This document shows positions 7,437-14,516 of a stretch of 64,000 nt of DNA, piece after piece. The stretch comes from Pseudothioclava arenosa. Lineage in GTDB: Bacteria > Pseudomonadota > Alphaproteobacteria > Rhodobacterales > Rhodobacteraceae. The DNA is taken from NCBI RefSeq assembly GCF_002358085.1, contig NZ_NTJD01000008.1, positions 102,990-166,989 of the forward strand. Reading direction: 5' to 3'. Numbering within the stretch: position 1 is the stretch's first letter; each line of letters starts with the position of its first letter. Below the pieces are notes generated by a model. It did not search any database. It was not told where the DNA came from and worked only from the letters and a program-made list of their open reading frames with translations. Position numbers and translations under genes: made by a program.

Positions 7437-9332
7437 TCAATCCCGGTCATTGAAGAAATTATAGATGGTTTCGGCCATCGCCTCGGAAATTCCGGGCACT
7501 TCCATCAGGTCGGGCAGGCCCGCGCGGCTCACCGCCTTGGCCGAGCCGAAATGCTGCAAGAGCGCGCGTTTGCGCGTGGCGCCGATGCCGGGGATTTCGT
7601 CGAGCGGGTTGGCCATCGTGGCCTTGGCGCGTTTCGCCCGATGCGCGCCGATCGCCCAGCGGTGGGCTTCGTCGCGCAGGCGCTGGATGTAATAGAGCAC
7701 CGGGTCCTGGCGCGGCAGGGCGAAGGGACGCTGGCCGAGGCGGTGGAATTCCTCCTTGCCGTGGTCGCGATCGACGCCCTTGGCGACGCCCACCACCGGA
7801 ATGTCGGACAGGCCTATCTCGGCCATCACCTCGGCCACCGCCGAGACCTGCCCCGCGCCGCCGTCGATCAGCAAGAGGTCGGGCCAGCCCTCGCCCACCC
7901 GCTCGGGGTCGTCGCGCATCAGCCGGGTGAAGCGGCGCGTCAGCACCTCGCGCATCATGCCGAAATCGTCGCCCGGCGTCAGCTCGGTGTTCTTGATGTT
8001 CCATTTGCGGTACTGGCTTTTCATCAGCCCCTCGGGGCCCGCGACGACCATGCCGCCCACCGCATGCGCGCCCTGAATATGCGAGTTGTCATAGATCTCG
8101 ATCCGGGCGGGGGGCTGCGGCAGCGACAACGCCTCGGCCAGCCCGCGCAGAAGTTTCGCCTGCGCCGCCGATTCCGACATCCGCCGGCCGAGGCTTTCGC
8201 GGGCATTGCGCTGGGCGTTTTCCACCAGCTCGGCCTTTTCGCCGCGCTTCGGCACGGCAATTTCGACCTTGCGCCCGGCCTTCTGGCTGAGCGCATCGAC
8301 CAGGAGATCGGTGTTCTCGACCGGATGCGACAGGAGGATCAGCCGCGGCGGGGGCTTCTGGTCGTAGAACTGCGCAAGGAAGGCTTCGAGAACCTCGGCC
8401 TCTTCGGCGCCCGCGCCAGTGCGCGGATAGAAATCGTGATTGCCCCAGCTTTGATGGGCGCGGATGAAAAAGACCTGAACGCAGGCCTGTCCGCCCTCCA
8501 TATGCAGCGCGACGATATCGGCCTCGGCGACGGTGCGCGGGTTGATGCCCTGCGATTGCTGCACGTTGGTCAGCGCGCGGATGCGGTCGCGCAACGCCGC
8601 CGCGCGCTCGAATTCCATCGCCGCCGCGGCCTCTTGCATCTGCGCGGCCAGCTCCTGCTGGATCGTGGTGCTTTTGCCCTCGAGGAAGCGTTTGGCATCG
8701 GCGACCAGCGCGGCGTAATCGGCCTCCGAGATCCGCCCGACGCAGGGCCCCGAGCAGCGTTTGATCTGATATTGTAGGCAGGGCCGCGTGCGGCTGTCGA
8801 ACATCGCATCCGAGCAGTCGCGCAACAGGAACACGCGCTGCAGGTGGTTGAGCGTCCGGTTCACCGCGCTGGCCGAGGCGAAGGGGCCGAAGTAATCGCC
8901 CGAGGCCCCGCGCTTGCCGCGATGCTTGCGGATCATCGGAAACGGATGGTCGCCGGTGATGTGCAACAGCGGAAAGCTTTTGTCGTCGCGCAGCAGCACG
9001 TTGTAGCGCGGCTTGAGCTGCTTGATCAGGTTCTGTTCCAGCAGCAGCGCCTCGGTCTCGGTGCGCGTGGTCAGGAACATCATCCGCCGGGTTTCAAAGA
9101 TCATCCGCGCGATCCGTGCCGAATGGCCCGTGGGGCGCGCGTAGTTCGACACCCGCGCCTTGAGGTTACGCGCCTTGCCGACGTAGAGCACCTCGCCCTT
9201 GTCGTTCAGCATCCGGTAGACGCCCGGCGAACCATCCAGCCGGGTCACGTAATCCGCAATCAGCGCATGCCCGGCCAGGCGCGGAGCGCCTTCGGAAACG
9301 GTTTGTTGCGGGGTTTCGGGCAGGTCGGTCAT
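7437..9332 (-). CDS. uvrC: UvrABC excinuclease subunit C
   Basis: Makes the dual incisions in nucleotide excision repair. The 631 residues show all expected domains: a GIY-YIG nuclease near residues 37-110 ([19 protein letters not shown]), a cysteine-bearing region ([13 protein letters not shown]), a UVR domain near 215-250 ([15 protein letters not shown]), the RNase H-like C-terminal nuclease ([29 protein letters not shown]) and paired helix-hairpin-helix motifs at the end ([27 protein letters not shown]). It lies 33 bases upstream of the KamA-like gene on the same strand but has no functional link to it. Confidence 0.97.
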   Translation of the reverse strand: MTDLPETPQQTVSEGAPRLAGHALIADYVTRLDGSPGVYRMLNDKGEVLYVGKARNLKARVSNYARPTGHSARIARMIFETRRMMFLTTRTETEALLLEQNLIKQLKPRYNVLLRDDKSFPLLHITGDHPFPMIRKHRGKRGASGDYFGPFASASAVNRTLNHLQRVFLLRDCSDAMFDSRTRPCLQYQIKRCSGPCVGRISEADYAALVADAKRFLEGKSTTIQQELAAQMQEAAAAMEFERAAALRDRIRALTNVQQSQGINPRTVAEADIVALHMEGGQACVQVFFIRAHQSWGNHDFYPRTGAGAEEAEVLEAFLAQFYDQKPPPRLILLSHPVENTDLLVDALSQKAGRKVEIAVPKRGEKAELVENAQRNARESLGRRMSESAAQAKLLRGLAEALSLPQPPARIEIYDNSHIQGAHAVGGMVVAGPEGLMKSQYRKWNIKNTELTPGDDFGMMREVLTRRFTRLMRDDPERVGEGWPDLLLIDGGAGQVSAVAEVMAEIGLSDIPVVGVAKGVDRDHGKEEFHRLGQRPFALPRQDPVLYYIQRLRDEAHRWAIGAHRAKRAKATMANPLDEIPGIGATRKRALLQHFGSAKAVSRAGLPDLMEVPGISEAMAETIYNFFNDRD

Positions 9333-9650
9333 GCGATGCGTGGAGCTCTGGGCGATTCTCGGTCTGGCTGCAATCTTACGATGGGGAGTTCAAGGGAAAA
9401 GGCATCCACTGAATCTGTGGATAACTCTGTTGGAAAGATTTCGGCAGAGCGAGAATTTCGTTGAATCCTTGGGGTTTCGACGGGATGCCTAAATTTTGGG
9501 CGACATTTCAACGCTTTGTTTTTAAAGGATAAAAATATGCGATCCGCGCAAGTCACTGAAAAGCCTGCGCTTTTCGTAACACGTTTGTGACGTGGATCGG
9601 CAAAGTGGACAACTTGCCGCAACTGCTCGGTTGCGCGGGGGCTTCGGGGG
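9333..9650. other. AT-richer intergenic region upstream of uvrC
   Basis: This 318-base stretch holds no convincing gene; an open frame covering it on the minus strand has no protein-like composition. It is clearly poorer in GC than its surroundings, notably around 9500-9540. It contains TGTGGATAA at 9416-9424, which matches a DnaA box (reverse complement TTATCCACA), and a perfect hairpin GAAAAGC-CTGC-GCTTTTC at 9558-9575, which could terminate the SDR transcript arriving on the minus strand. The uvrC promoter must lie here too, but I cannot pick it with confidence. Confidence 0.55.
9416..9424 (-). promoter_or_regulatory. Single DnaA-box match (TTATCCACA)
   Basis: An exact nine-base match to the consensus DnaA box on the minus strand, about 85 bases upstream of the uvrC start. 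One box alone is expected by chance now and then. No cluster of boxes is visible around it, so it is more likely a DnaA-linked regulatory site or coincidence than an origin. Confidence 0.35.
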
Positions 9651-10427
9651 TTATTCGACGCCCAGCACATCGGGTGTTTTCCAGCCCAGATGCTGCCCGC
9701 CATCGACGCAGATCATCTGCCCGGTGACCGCCTTGGCCTCGATCAGATAGCCGAGCGCGGCGCAGATATCCTCGGGGTCGGCGCCACGTTCCAGGATCGT
9801 CGCGGCGCGCTGGCGGGTGAAGTGGCTTTCCGACTGGCGCGCGCCTTGCAGGGTCGGCCCGGGTCCGATCGCATTAACCCGGATGTCGGGCGCAAGCGCC
9901 TGCGCGCCGGTGCGCGTCAGCGCCCAGAGCCCCATTTTCGCCAGCGTATAGGTCATGAATTCCGGCGTGGGCTTCAGCATCCGCTGGTCGAGCATGTTGA
10001 CGATCAGCGCGCGGGCGCGGGGTTCGCGGCCCGAGCGGTCTGCCTTGGGCGCCTGCGCGGCGAAGGCCTGGCTCAGCACGAAAGGCGCGCGCAGGTTGGA
10101 TTCGAAATGCCGGTCCCAGCCCTCGCGGGTGGCGCTGCGGATGGTGTCGTACTCGAAGATCGAGGCGTTGTTGATCAACAGGTCCAGCGGCTGGCCCAAT
10201 GCCTCGGCGGCGCGCCCGACCAGCGGCGCGACCTGCGCCTCGTCGAGGATGTCGGCCTGCAGCGTGACGGCAGTCACGCCCAGCGCACGGGCCTCGGCGG
10301 CGGTGGCCTCGGCCTCGTCTTCGGAGCCGTTGTAATGGATCGCCACATCGGTGCCGCGCCCGGCCAGATACAGCGCCATCGCGCGCCCCAGCCGCTTTGC
10401 CCCGCCGGTGATGAGTGCCGCCTTCAT
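9651..10427 (-). CDS. SDR-family oxidoreductase, pteridine reductase (PTR1/FolM)-like
   Basis: A 258-residue short-chain dehydrogenase. The cofactor motif is TGGAKRLGRAM, the TGxxxRxG form (Arg instead of the usual Gly) that marks pteridine reductases. Other marks are NNASIFEYD, the active-site YTLAKMG and the RVNAIGPGPTLQG and VTGQMICVDGGQHL blocks. It is probably a dihydropteridine/dihydromonapterin reductase, although other SDR substrates remain possible. The ATG at 10427 overlaps the stop of the antiporter gene (ATGA); the longer frame running on upstream is a shadow of that gene. Confidence 0.85.
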   Translation of the reverse strand: MKAALITGGAKRLGRAMALYLAGRGTDVAIHYNGSEDEAEATAAEARALGVTAVTLQADILDEAQVAPLVGRAAEALGQPLDLLINNASIFEYDTIRSATREGWDRHFESNLRAPFVLSQAFAAQAPKADRSGREPRARALIVNMLDQRMLKPTPEFMTYTLAKMGLWALTRTGAQALAPDIRVNAIGPGPTLQGARQSESHFTRQRAATILERGADPEDICAALGYLIEAKAVTGQMICVDGGQHLGWKTPDVLGVE

Positions 10428-11380
10428 GTGAGTGTGTCTCCGATCATCAGCCCGATCACATAGGCAGCATAAAGCAAGGTAAAGCCAATGCCGATCCCGC
10501 GTGTGATCGGCCAGCGATAGAAGACGAAGGGCAGGAGCAGCACCGAGGCGCCCAGCATCACCCAGAGGTCGACCGCCAGCATCTGCGTGGGGACCGGCAG
10601 CGGCCCGACCAGCCCCGCGAAGCCGATGATCGAGAGCAGGTTGAAGATGTTCGAGCCGATCACATTGCCCAGCGCCACGTCGGCGCGGCCCTTGGCGGCG
10701 GCACTGACCGAGGTCGCCAGCTCCGGCAGCGAGGTGCCGACCGCGACCAGCGTCAGGCCGATCACCGCCTCGGAAATCCCGAAGGCGCGCGCGATGGAAC
10801 TGGCGCCATCGACCAGAAGGTTCGCGCCCAGCGGCAGGCCGATCAGCCCCGCGACGATGAAACCGGCCACCTGCCAGCCCGGCAGATGCGGGTCGGCGGA
10901 GGCGATTTCCTCTTCGCAGCGTGCGTTGCGATGCGCGAGCGCCTGACGGATCTGGCGCCCGAGGATCAGCGCCAGCGCCCCCAGCAGCACCAGCGCATGC
11001 GGCCAGCTGATCGGTCCCATGAAGCACAGAAGGATGAACAGGATCGTCGCGCCGATCATGATCGCGGCGCTTTCGCGGGTGTCCTGCTCGTCGGTGCGGA
11101 TCGTCGCGATCAGCGCGGGCAGGCCCAGCACCAGCAGGATATTCGCGGTGTTCGAGCCGACCACGTTCCCCAGCGCGATCGCGGGCGCATTGTCGAGAAC
11201 AGCAGCGACCGACACCATCAGCTCGGGGGCCGAGGTGCCGAAGGCGACCACGGTCAGCCCGACGATCAGTGCCGGAATGCCCAGCCGCAATGCCAGCGCC
11301 ACCGCGCCCTTCACCAGCCAGTCGCCCGCCACGACCAGAAGCCCGAGCCCGAGCGTCACGAACAGCAGATCCATCAACAT
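10424..11380 (-). CDS. Calcium/sodium antiporter (CaCA family, YrbG-like)
   Basis: A 318-residue inner-membrane exchanger with about ten membrane segments. It carries the two inverted alpha-repeats that define the family: TVVAFGTSAPELMVSVAA with GNVVGSNTANILLVLG in the first half, and TLVAVGTSLPELATSVSA with GNVIGSNIFNLLSIIG in the second. The conserved acidic residue of each GTSxPEL motif coordinates cation. It sits between the 56-residue microprotein gene (one base apart) and the SDR gene (overlapping) in one minus-strand operon. Confidence 0.93.
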   Translation of the reverse strand: MLMDLLFVTLGLGLLVVAGDWLVKGAVALALRLGIPALIVGLTVVAFGTSAPELMVSVAAVLDNAPAIALGNVVGSNTANILLVLGLPALIATIRTDEQDTRESAAIMIGATILFILLCFMGPISWPHALVLLGALALILGRQIRQALAHRNARCEEEIASADPHLPGWQVAGFIVAGLIGLPLGANLLVDGASSIARAFGISEAVIGLTLVAVGTSLPELATSVSAAAKGRADVALGNVIGSNIFNLLSIIGFAGLVGPLPVPTQMLAVDLWVMLGASVLLLPFVFYRWPITRGIGIGFTLLYAAYVIGLMIGDTLT

Positions 11381-11381
11381 G

Positions 11382-11552
11382 TCAGGCCTTTGTCTTGCAG
11401 GGGCAGGGGCCGGAGCCGAGCTTGGGGCGGCCGCAATCGGGGCAGCGCGACTGCAGGCGAGGTTGCGAGCGGCGACCCGGCAGGCGCAGCTTGCCGAACA
11501 TGGCGAGCACTCCCATCGCCACCAGAAACAGCGTCATTGCCTTGATCAGCAT
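11382..11552 (-). CDS. 56-residue membrane/Cys-rich microprotein
   Basis: A small gene read between the S49 protease gene and the antiporter gene. The start ATG at 11552 lies four bases after the protease stop, and the stop TGA is one base before the antiporter start. The first 20 residues (MLIKAMTLFLVAMGVLAMFG) form one membrane segment. A basic linker follows, then a C-terminal Cys cluster, CPDCGRP followed by CPCK, resembling a small zinc ribbon. Perfect packing in the operon and the protein-like pattern make it very likely real; its function is unknown. Confidence 0.8.
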   Translation of the reverse strand: MLIKAMTLFLVAMGVLAMFGKLRLPGRRSQPRLQSRCPDCGRPKLGSGPCPCKTKA

Positions 11553-11556
11553 CTGT

Positions 11557-12396
11557 TCAGAGCCCGTATCGTTGCCACAGTGCGCGCTCTTCGGCGGCGT
11601 CGATCATTGCGCCGGCGGTGGCGGCGCCAAGGTCCGCCCCGAGCCCCATGCCGAAGCGCCGATACCACGGGCGCGCGACGCCCAGCGGCACGATCCGCAC
11701 CTTCTCGCCATACAGCTCTTTCAGCTTGGGCACGGCATGGGCGCAGCCGTCGATCAGGCCGAACTCCGTCGCTTGACGGCCCAGCCAGAACTCGCCGGTG
11801 AACAGGTCGTGCTTGGCGTCAAGCTTGTCGCCACGCCGCGCGCGCACCCAGTCCTTGAAGATATCGTGCATCGGCTCCAAAAGCGCCTTGAGGCGCTTCA
11901 CATCGGCCGGTTTCTCGGCGCTGAACGGGTCCATGAAGCTTTTCGACTTGCCCGCCGTGTGCATCCGCCGTTCGATCCCGTGTTTCTCGATGAAGCCTTG
12001 CAGGCCGAACCCCGCCGAGATCACGCCGATCGAGCCCACGATCGAGGCCGGGTCGGCCCAGATGTCATCGGCGGCGCAGGCGAGCCAATAGCCACCCGAG
12101 GCCGCGACATCCTCGACGAAGGCATGCACGGGCACGCCGTTTTCTTCGGCCAATCGACGGATGCGCGCCGCGATCAGCGAGCTTTGCACCGGCGAGCCGC
12201 CCGGCGAGTTGATCGCCAGCGCGATAGCGGCGGGTTTCTTGCGAAAGGCGCGTTCAAGCAGCGGGGCGAGCGCCTTGTCCGACAGGCCCTGCGCGCCGGG
12301 GCGTGCAGAGGCGCCGATCGCGCCATCGAGGCGGATCAGTGGCACCACCGGGATCTGGCGGTTGAAACGGGCGGGGATGTAATCGCGGATCGACAT
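11557..12396 (-). CDS. S49-family peptidase (SppA/SohB-like)
   Basis: A 279-residue serine peptidase of the signal-peptide-peptidase A class. It has the strand INSPGGSPVQSS, the catalytic serine in EDVAASGGYWLACAAD (ASGGY) and GSIGVISAGFG; the general-base lysine of the family is likely one of the lysines in HTAGKSKSFMDPFS. No obvious signal peptide or membrane anchor is seen from the chosen ATG at 12396 (MSIRDYIPARFN), so a cytoplasmic or peripheral site is possible. An upstream in-frame ATG at 12477 adds an unconserved stretch. First gene of the minus-strand protease, microprotein, antiporter, SDR operon. Confidence 0.88.
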   Translation of the reverse strand: MSIRDYIPARFNRQIPVVPLIRLDGAIGASARPGAQGLSDKALAPLLERAFRKKPAAIALAINSPGGSPVQSSLIAARIRRLAEENGVPVHAFVEDVAASGGYWLACAADDIWADPASIVGSIGVISAGFGLQGFIEKHGIERRMHTAGKSKSFMDPFSAEKPADVKRLKALLEPMHDIFKDWVRARRGDKLDAKHDLFTGEFWLGRQATEFGLIDGCAHAVPKLKELYGEKVRIVPLGVARPWYRRFGMGLGADLGAATAGAMIDAAEERALWQRYGL

Positions 12397-12546
12397 GCCT
12401 CCGATGTAGGGGGAGGGCCGCCGCGCGGCAAGCCGGGGGCACAGATAATCTGCTGTCACTTCGCATTCCGTGGCCACTTCGTCGGATTTTGATTTGCTTA
12501 TGGTCTCCGCGATAGGTCAGACTCGGGGCCAATTGGGAGGTGCCGA

Positions 12547-12990
12547 ATGTCTCAGGCCGAACGAATTTCGGAAATCGTCGCATGCCATCGCGGGCGTGAA
12601 GGCGCGCTCTTGCCGATGCTGCATGAGCTTCAGGCGGCGTTTGGGTGCGTCCCCGTCGAGGCCCACAAGCCGATCTGCGCGGCGCTGGGTATTACGGCGG
12701 CCGAATTGCAGGGCGTGATCGCCTTCTACGAGGATTTCCGCGCCGCGCCGCAGGGCCGCCATGTGATCCGCGTCTGCCGCGCCGAGGCCTGTCAGGCGAT
12801 GGGCGCCGAAGCGATGATCGCGCGGCTCGAACGCGCGCTGGGCGTGCGGCTGGGCGAGACCGTCGGCGCGGTTACGCTTGAGGCGGTCTATTGCCTCGGG
12901 CTTTGCGCCTGTGGCCCTGCCGCGCAGGTCGATGACCGGCTGATCGCGCGCGCAACGCCTGAACGGCTGGCCGAGGAGGTGCGGGCATGA
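12547..12990 (+). CDS. fdsG: NAD-dependent formate dehydrogenase gamma subunit FdsG
   Basis: A 147-residue NuoE-like subunit that binds a [2Fe-2S] cluster in the soluble FdsABG(D) formate dehydrogenase. The four cysteine ligands are in CRAEACQ and, about 40 residues on, CLGLCACGP. The start is supported by GGGAGG five bases upstream (12536-12541). First gene of fdsGBACD; the next start overlaps its stop (ATGA). The 150 bases before it, shared with the divergent protease gene, must hold the promoter; no LysR-type regulator gene is adjacent. Confidence 0.94.
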   Translation: MSQAERISEIVACHRGREGALLPMLHELQAAFGCVPVEAHKPICAALGITAAELQGVIAFYEDFRAAPQGRHVIRVCRAEACQAMGAEAMIARLERALGVRLGETVGAVTLEAVYCLGLCACGPAAQVDDRLIARATPERLAEEVRA

Positions 12991-14516
12991 AGATCTATGT
13001 TCCCGGCGATGCGGCGGCGCGGGCGCTCGGCGCCGATGCGGTGGCGGCGGCTGTGGCCTCGCAGGCGGGGCTGCGCGGCCTAGACATCGAGATCGTGCGC
13101 AATGGCAGCCGCGGGATGATCTGGCTCGAACCGCTGGTCGAGGTGGAAACCGAGGCCGGGCGGATCGGTTTTGGCCCGCTGGAACCGGCCGATGTGCCCG
13201 CGTTGTTCGATGCGCCGGAGACTCATCCGAAGGCGCTTGGGCTGGTCGAAGAGATCCCGTTCTTCAAGGCGCAGACGCGGCTGACCTTCGCGCGCGTGGG
13301 TCGCATCGACCCGCTCAGCCTCGCCGATTATGAGGCCGAAGGCGGGCTTGCCGGTCTGCGCCGCGCGCTTGAGATGAGCGCCGAGGCGCGGCTGGACGAG
13401 GTCTTGGCCTCGGGGCTGCGTGGGCGCGGCGGTGCGGGCTTCCCGGCCGGCATCAAGTGGAAGACCGTCGCGGGCGCCAAGGCCGCGCAGAAGGTCGTGG
13501 TCTGCAATGCCGACGAGGGCGACAGCGGCACCTTCGCCGACCGCATGCTGATGGAGGGCGATCCTTTCGCGCTGATCGAGGGGATGGCGATTGCCGGTCT
13601 TTCGGTGGGGGCCACGCAGGGCTTCGTCTATATCCGCTCGGAATATCCCAATGCGATCGCGGTGATGCGCGCGGCTTGCGATGCGGCGCGGGGGGCGGGG
13701 CTGCTTGGCCCGGCGCTTCTGGGCAATGGCCCGGCCTTCGACATCGAGATCCGCGTTGGTGCGGGCGCCTATGTCTGCGGCGAGGAAACCTCGCTTCTGA
13801 ACAGCCTTGAAGGCAAGCGCGGCACGGTGCGGGCCAAGCCGCCGCTGCCTGCGCTGCATGGCTTCATGGGTCGCCCGACCGTGGTCAATAACGTGCTGAC
13901 GCTGGCGACGGTGCCCTGGATCTTCGCCCATGGTGCCGAGGCCTATGCGGCCTTTGGCGTCGGGCGTTCGCGCGGCACGATGCCGTTTCAGCTGGCGGGC
14001 AATATCCGCCATGGCGGGCTGTTCGAGACCGCCTTTGGCACCACGCTCGGCGATCTGGTCGAGGGGATCGGCGGCGGTACGGCTTCGGGCCGTCCGGTGA
14101 AGGCGGTGCAGATCGGTGGCCCGCTGGGCGCCTATTTCACGCCTGCCGATTTCGACATGAAACTGGGCTACGAGGAATGCGCCGAGCGCGACGGGATCGT
14201 CGGCCATGCGGGTCTTGTGGTATTCGATGACACCGCCGATATGGGCGCGCTGGCGCGCTTCGCGATGGAGTTCTGCGCCCATGAAAGCTGCGGCATGTGC
14301 ACGCCCTGCCGGATCGGCTCGACCCGCGGCGTCGAGGTGATCGACGCGATGCGCGCGGGTGACCCAGAAGCCGAAACCCTGTTGCGAGACCTCTGCGAAG
14401 TGATGACCCACGGATCGCTCTGCGCGCTGGGGGGCTTCGCGCCCTACCCGGTGCTCTCGGCGCTCAACGCCTTTCCCGCAGAGTTCCGCCCGCCCCGGAA
14501 GGAGGTCGCCGAATGA
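12987..14516 (+). CDS. fdsB: NAD-dependent formate dehydrogenase beta subunit FdsB
   Basis: The diaphorase subunit: it binds FMN, NAD and one [4Fe-4S] cluster and passes electrons from FdsA to NAD. It is 509 residues. An N-terminal thioredoxin-like part is followed by the NuoF core with GLRGRGGAGFPAGIKW, NADEGDSGTFADR and GAGAYVCGEETSL (FMN/NADH site) and the cluster ligands in ESCGMCTPCRIGSTRG plus a later Cys near LCAL. The start overlaps the fdsG stop and the stop overlaps fdsA by four bases, so translation is coupled through the complex. Confidence 0.95.
   Translation: MKIYVPGDAAARALGADAVAAAVASQAGLRGLDIEIVRNGSRGMIWLEPLVEVETEAGRIGFGPLEPADVPALFDAPETHPKALGLVEEIPFFKAQTRLTFARVGRIDPLSLADYEAEGGLAGLRRALEMSAEARLDEVLASGLRGRGGAGFPAGIKWKTVAGAKAAQKVVVCNADEGDSGTFADRMLMEGDPFALIEGMAIAGLSVGATQGFVYIRSEYPNAIAVMRAACDAARGAGLLGPALLGNGPAFDIEIRVGAGAYVCGEETSLLNSLEGKRGTVRAKPPLPALHGFMGRPTVVNNVLTLATVPWIFAHGAEAYAAFGVGRSRGTMPFQLAGNIRHGGLFETAFGTTLGDLVEGIGGGTASGRPVKAVQIGGPLGAYFTPADFDMKLGYEECAERDGIVGHAGLVVFDDTADMGALARFAMEFCAHESCGMCTPCRIGSTRGVEVIDAMRAGDPEAETLLRDLCEVMTHGSLCALGGFAPYPVLSALNAFPAEFRPPRKEVAE

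Noticed and set aside
9416..9424. Chromosome origin upstream of uvrC
   Set aside because: Only one DnaA box is visible and no typical origin-flanking genes (dnaA, dnaN, hemE, parAB) are in the window.
9329..9703. A 124-codon minus-strand frame covering the gap before uvrC
   Set aside because: It starts inside the SDR gene, its composition is not protein-like, and it covers an AT-rich regulatory stretch.
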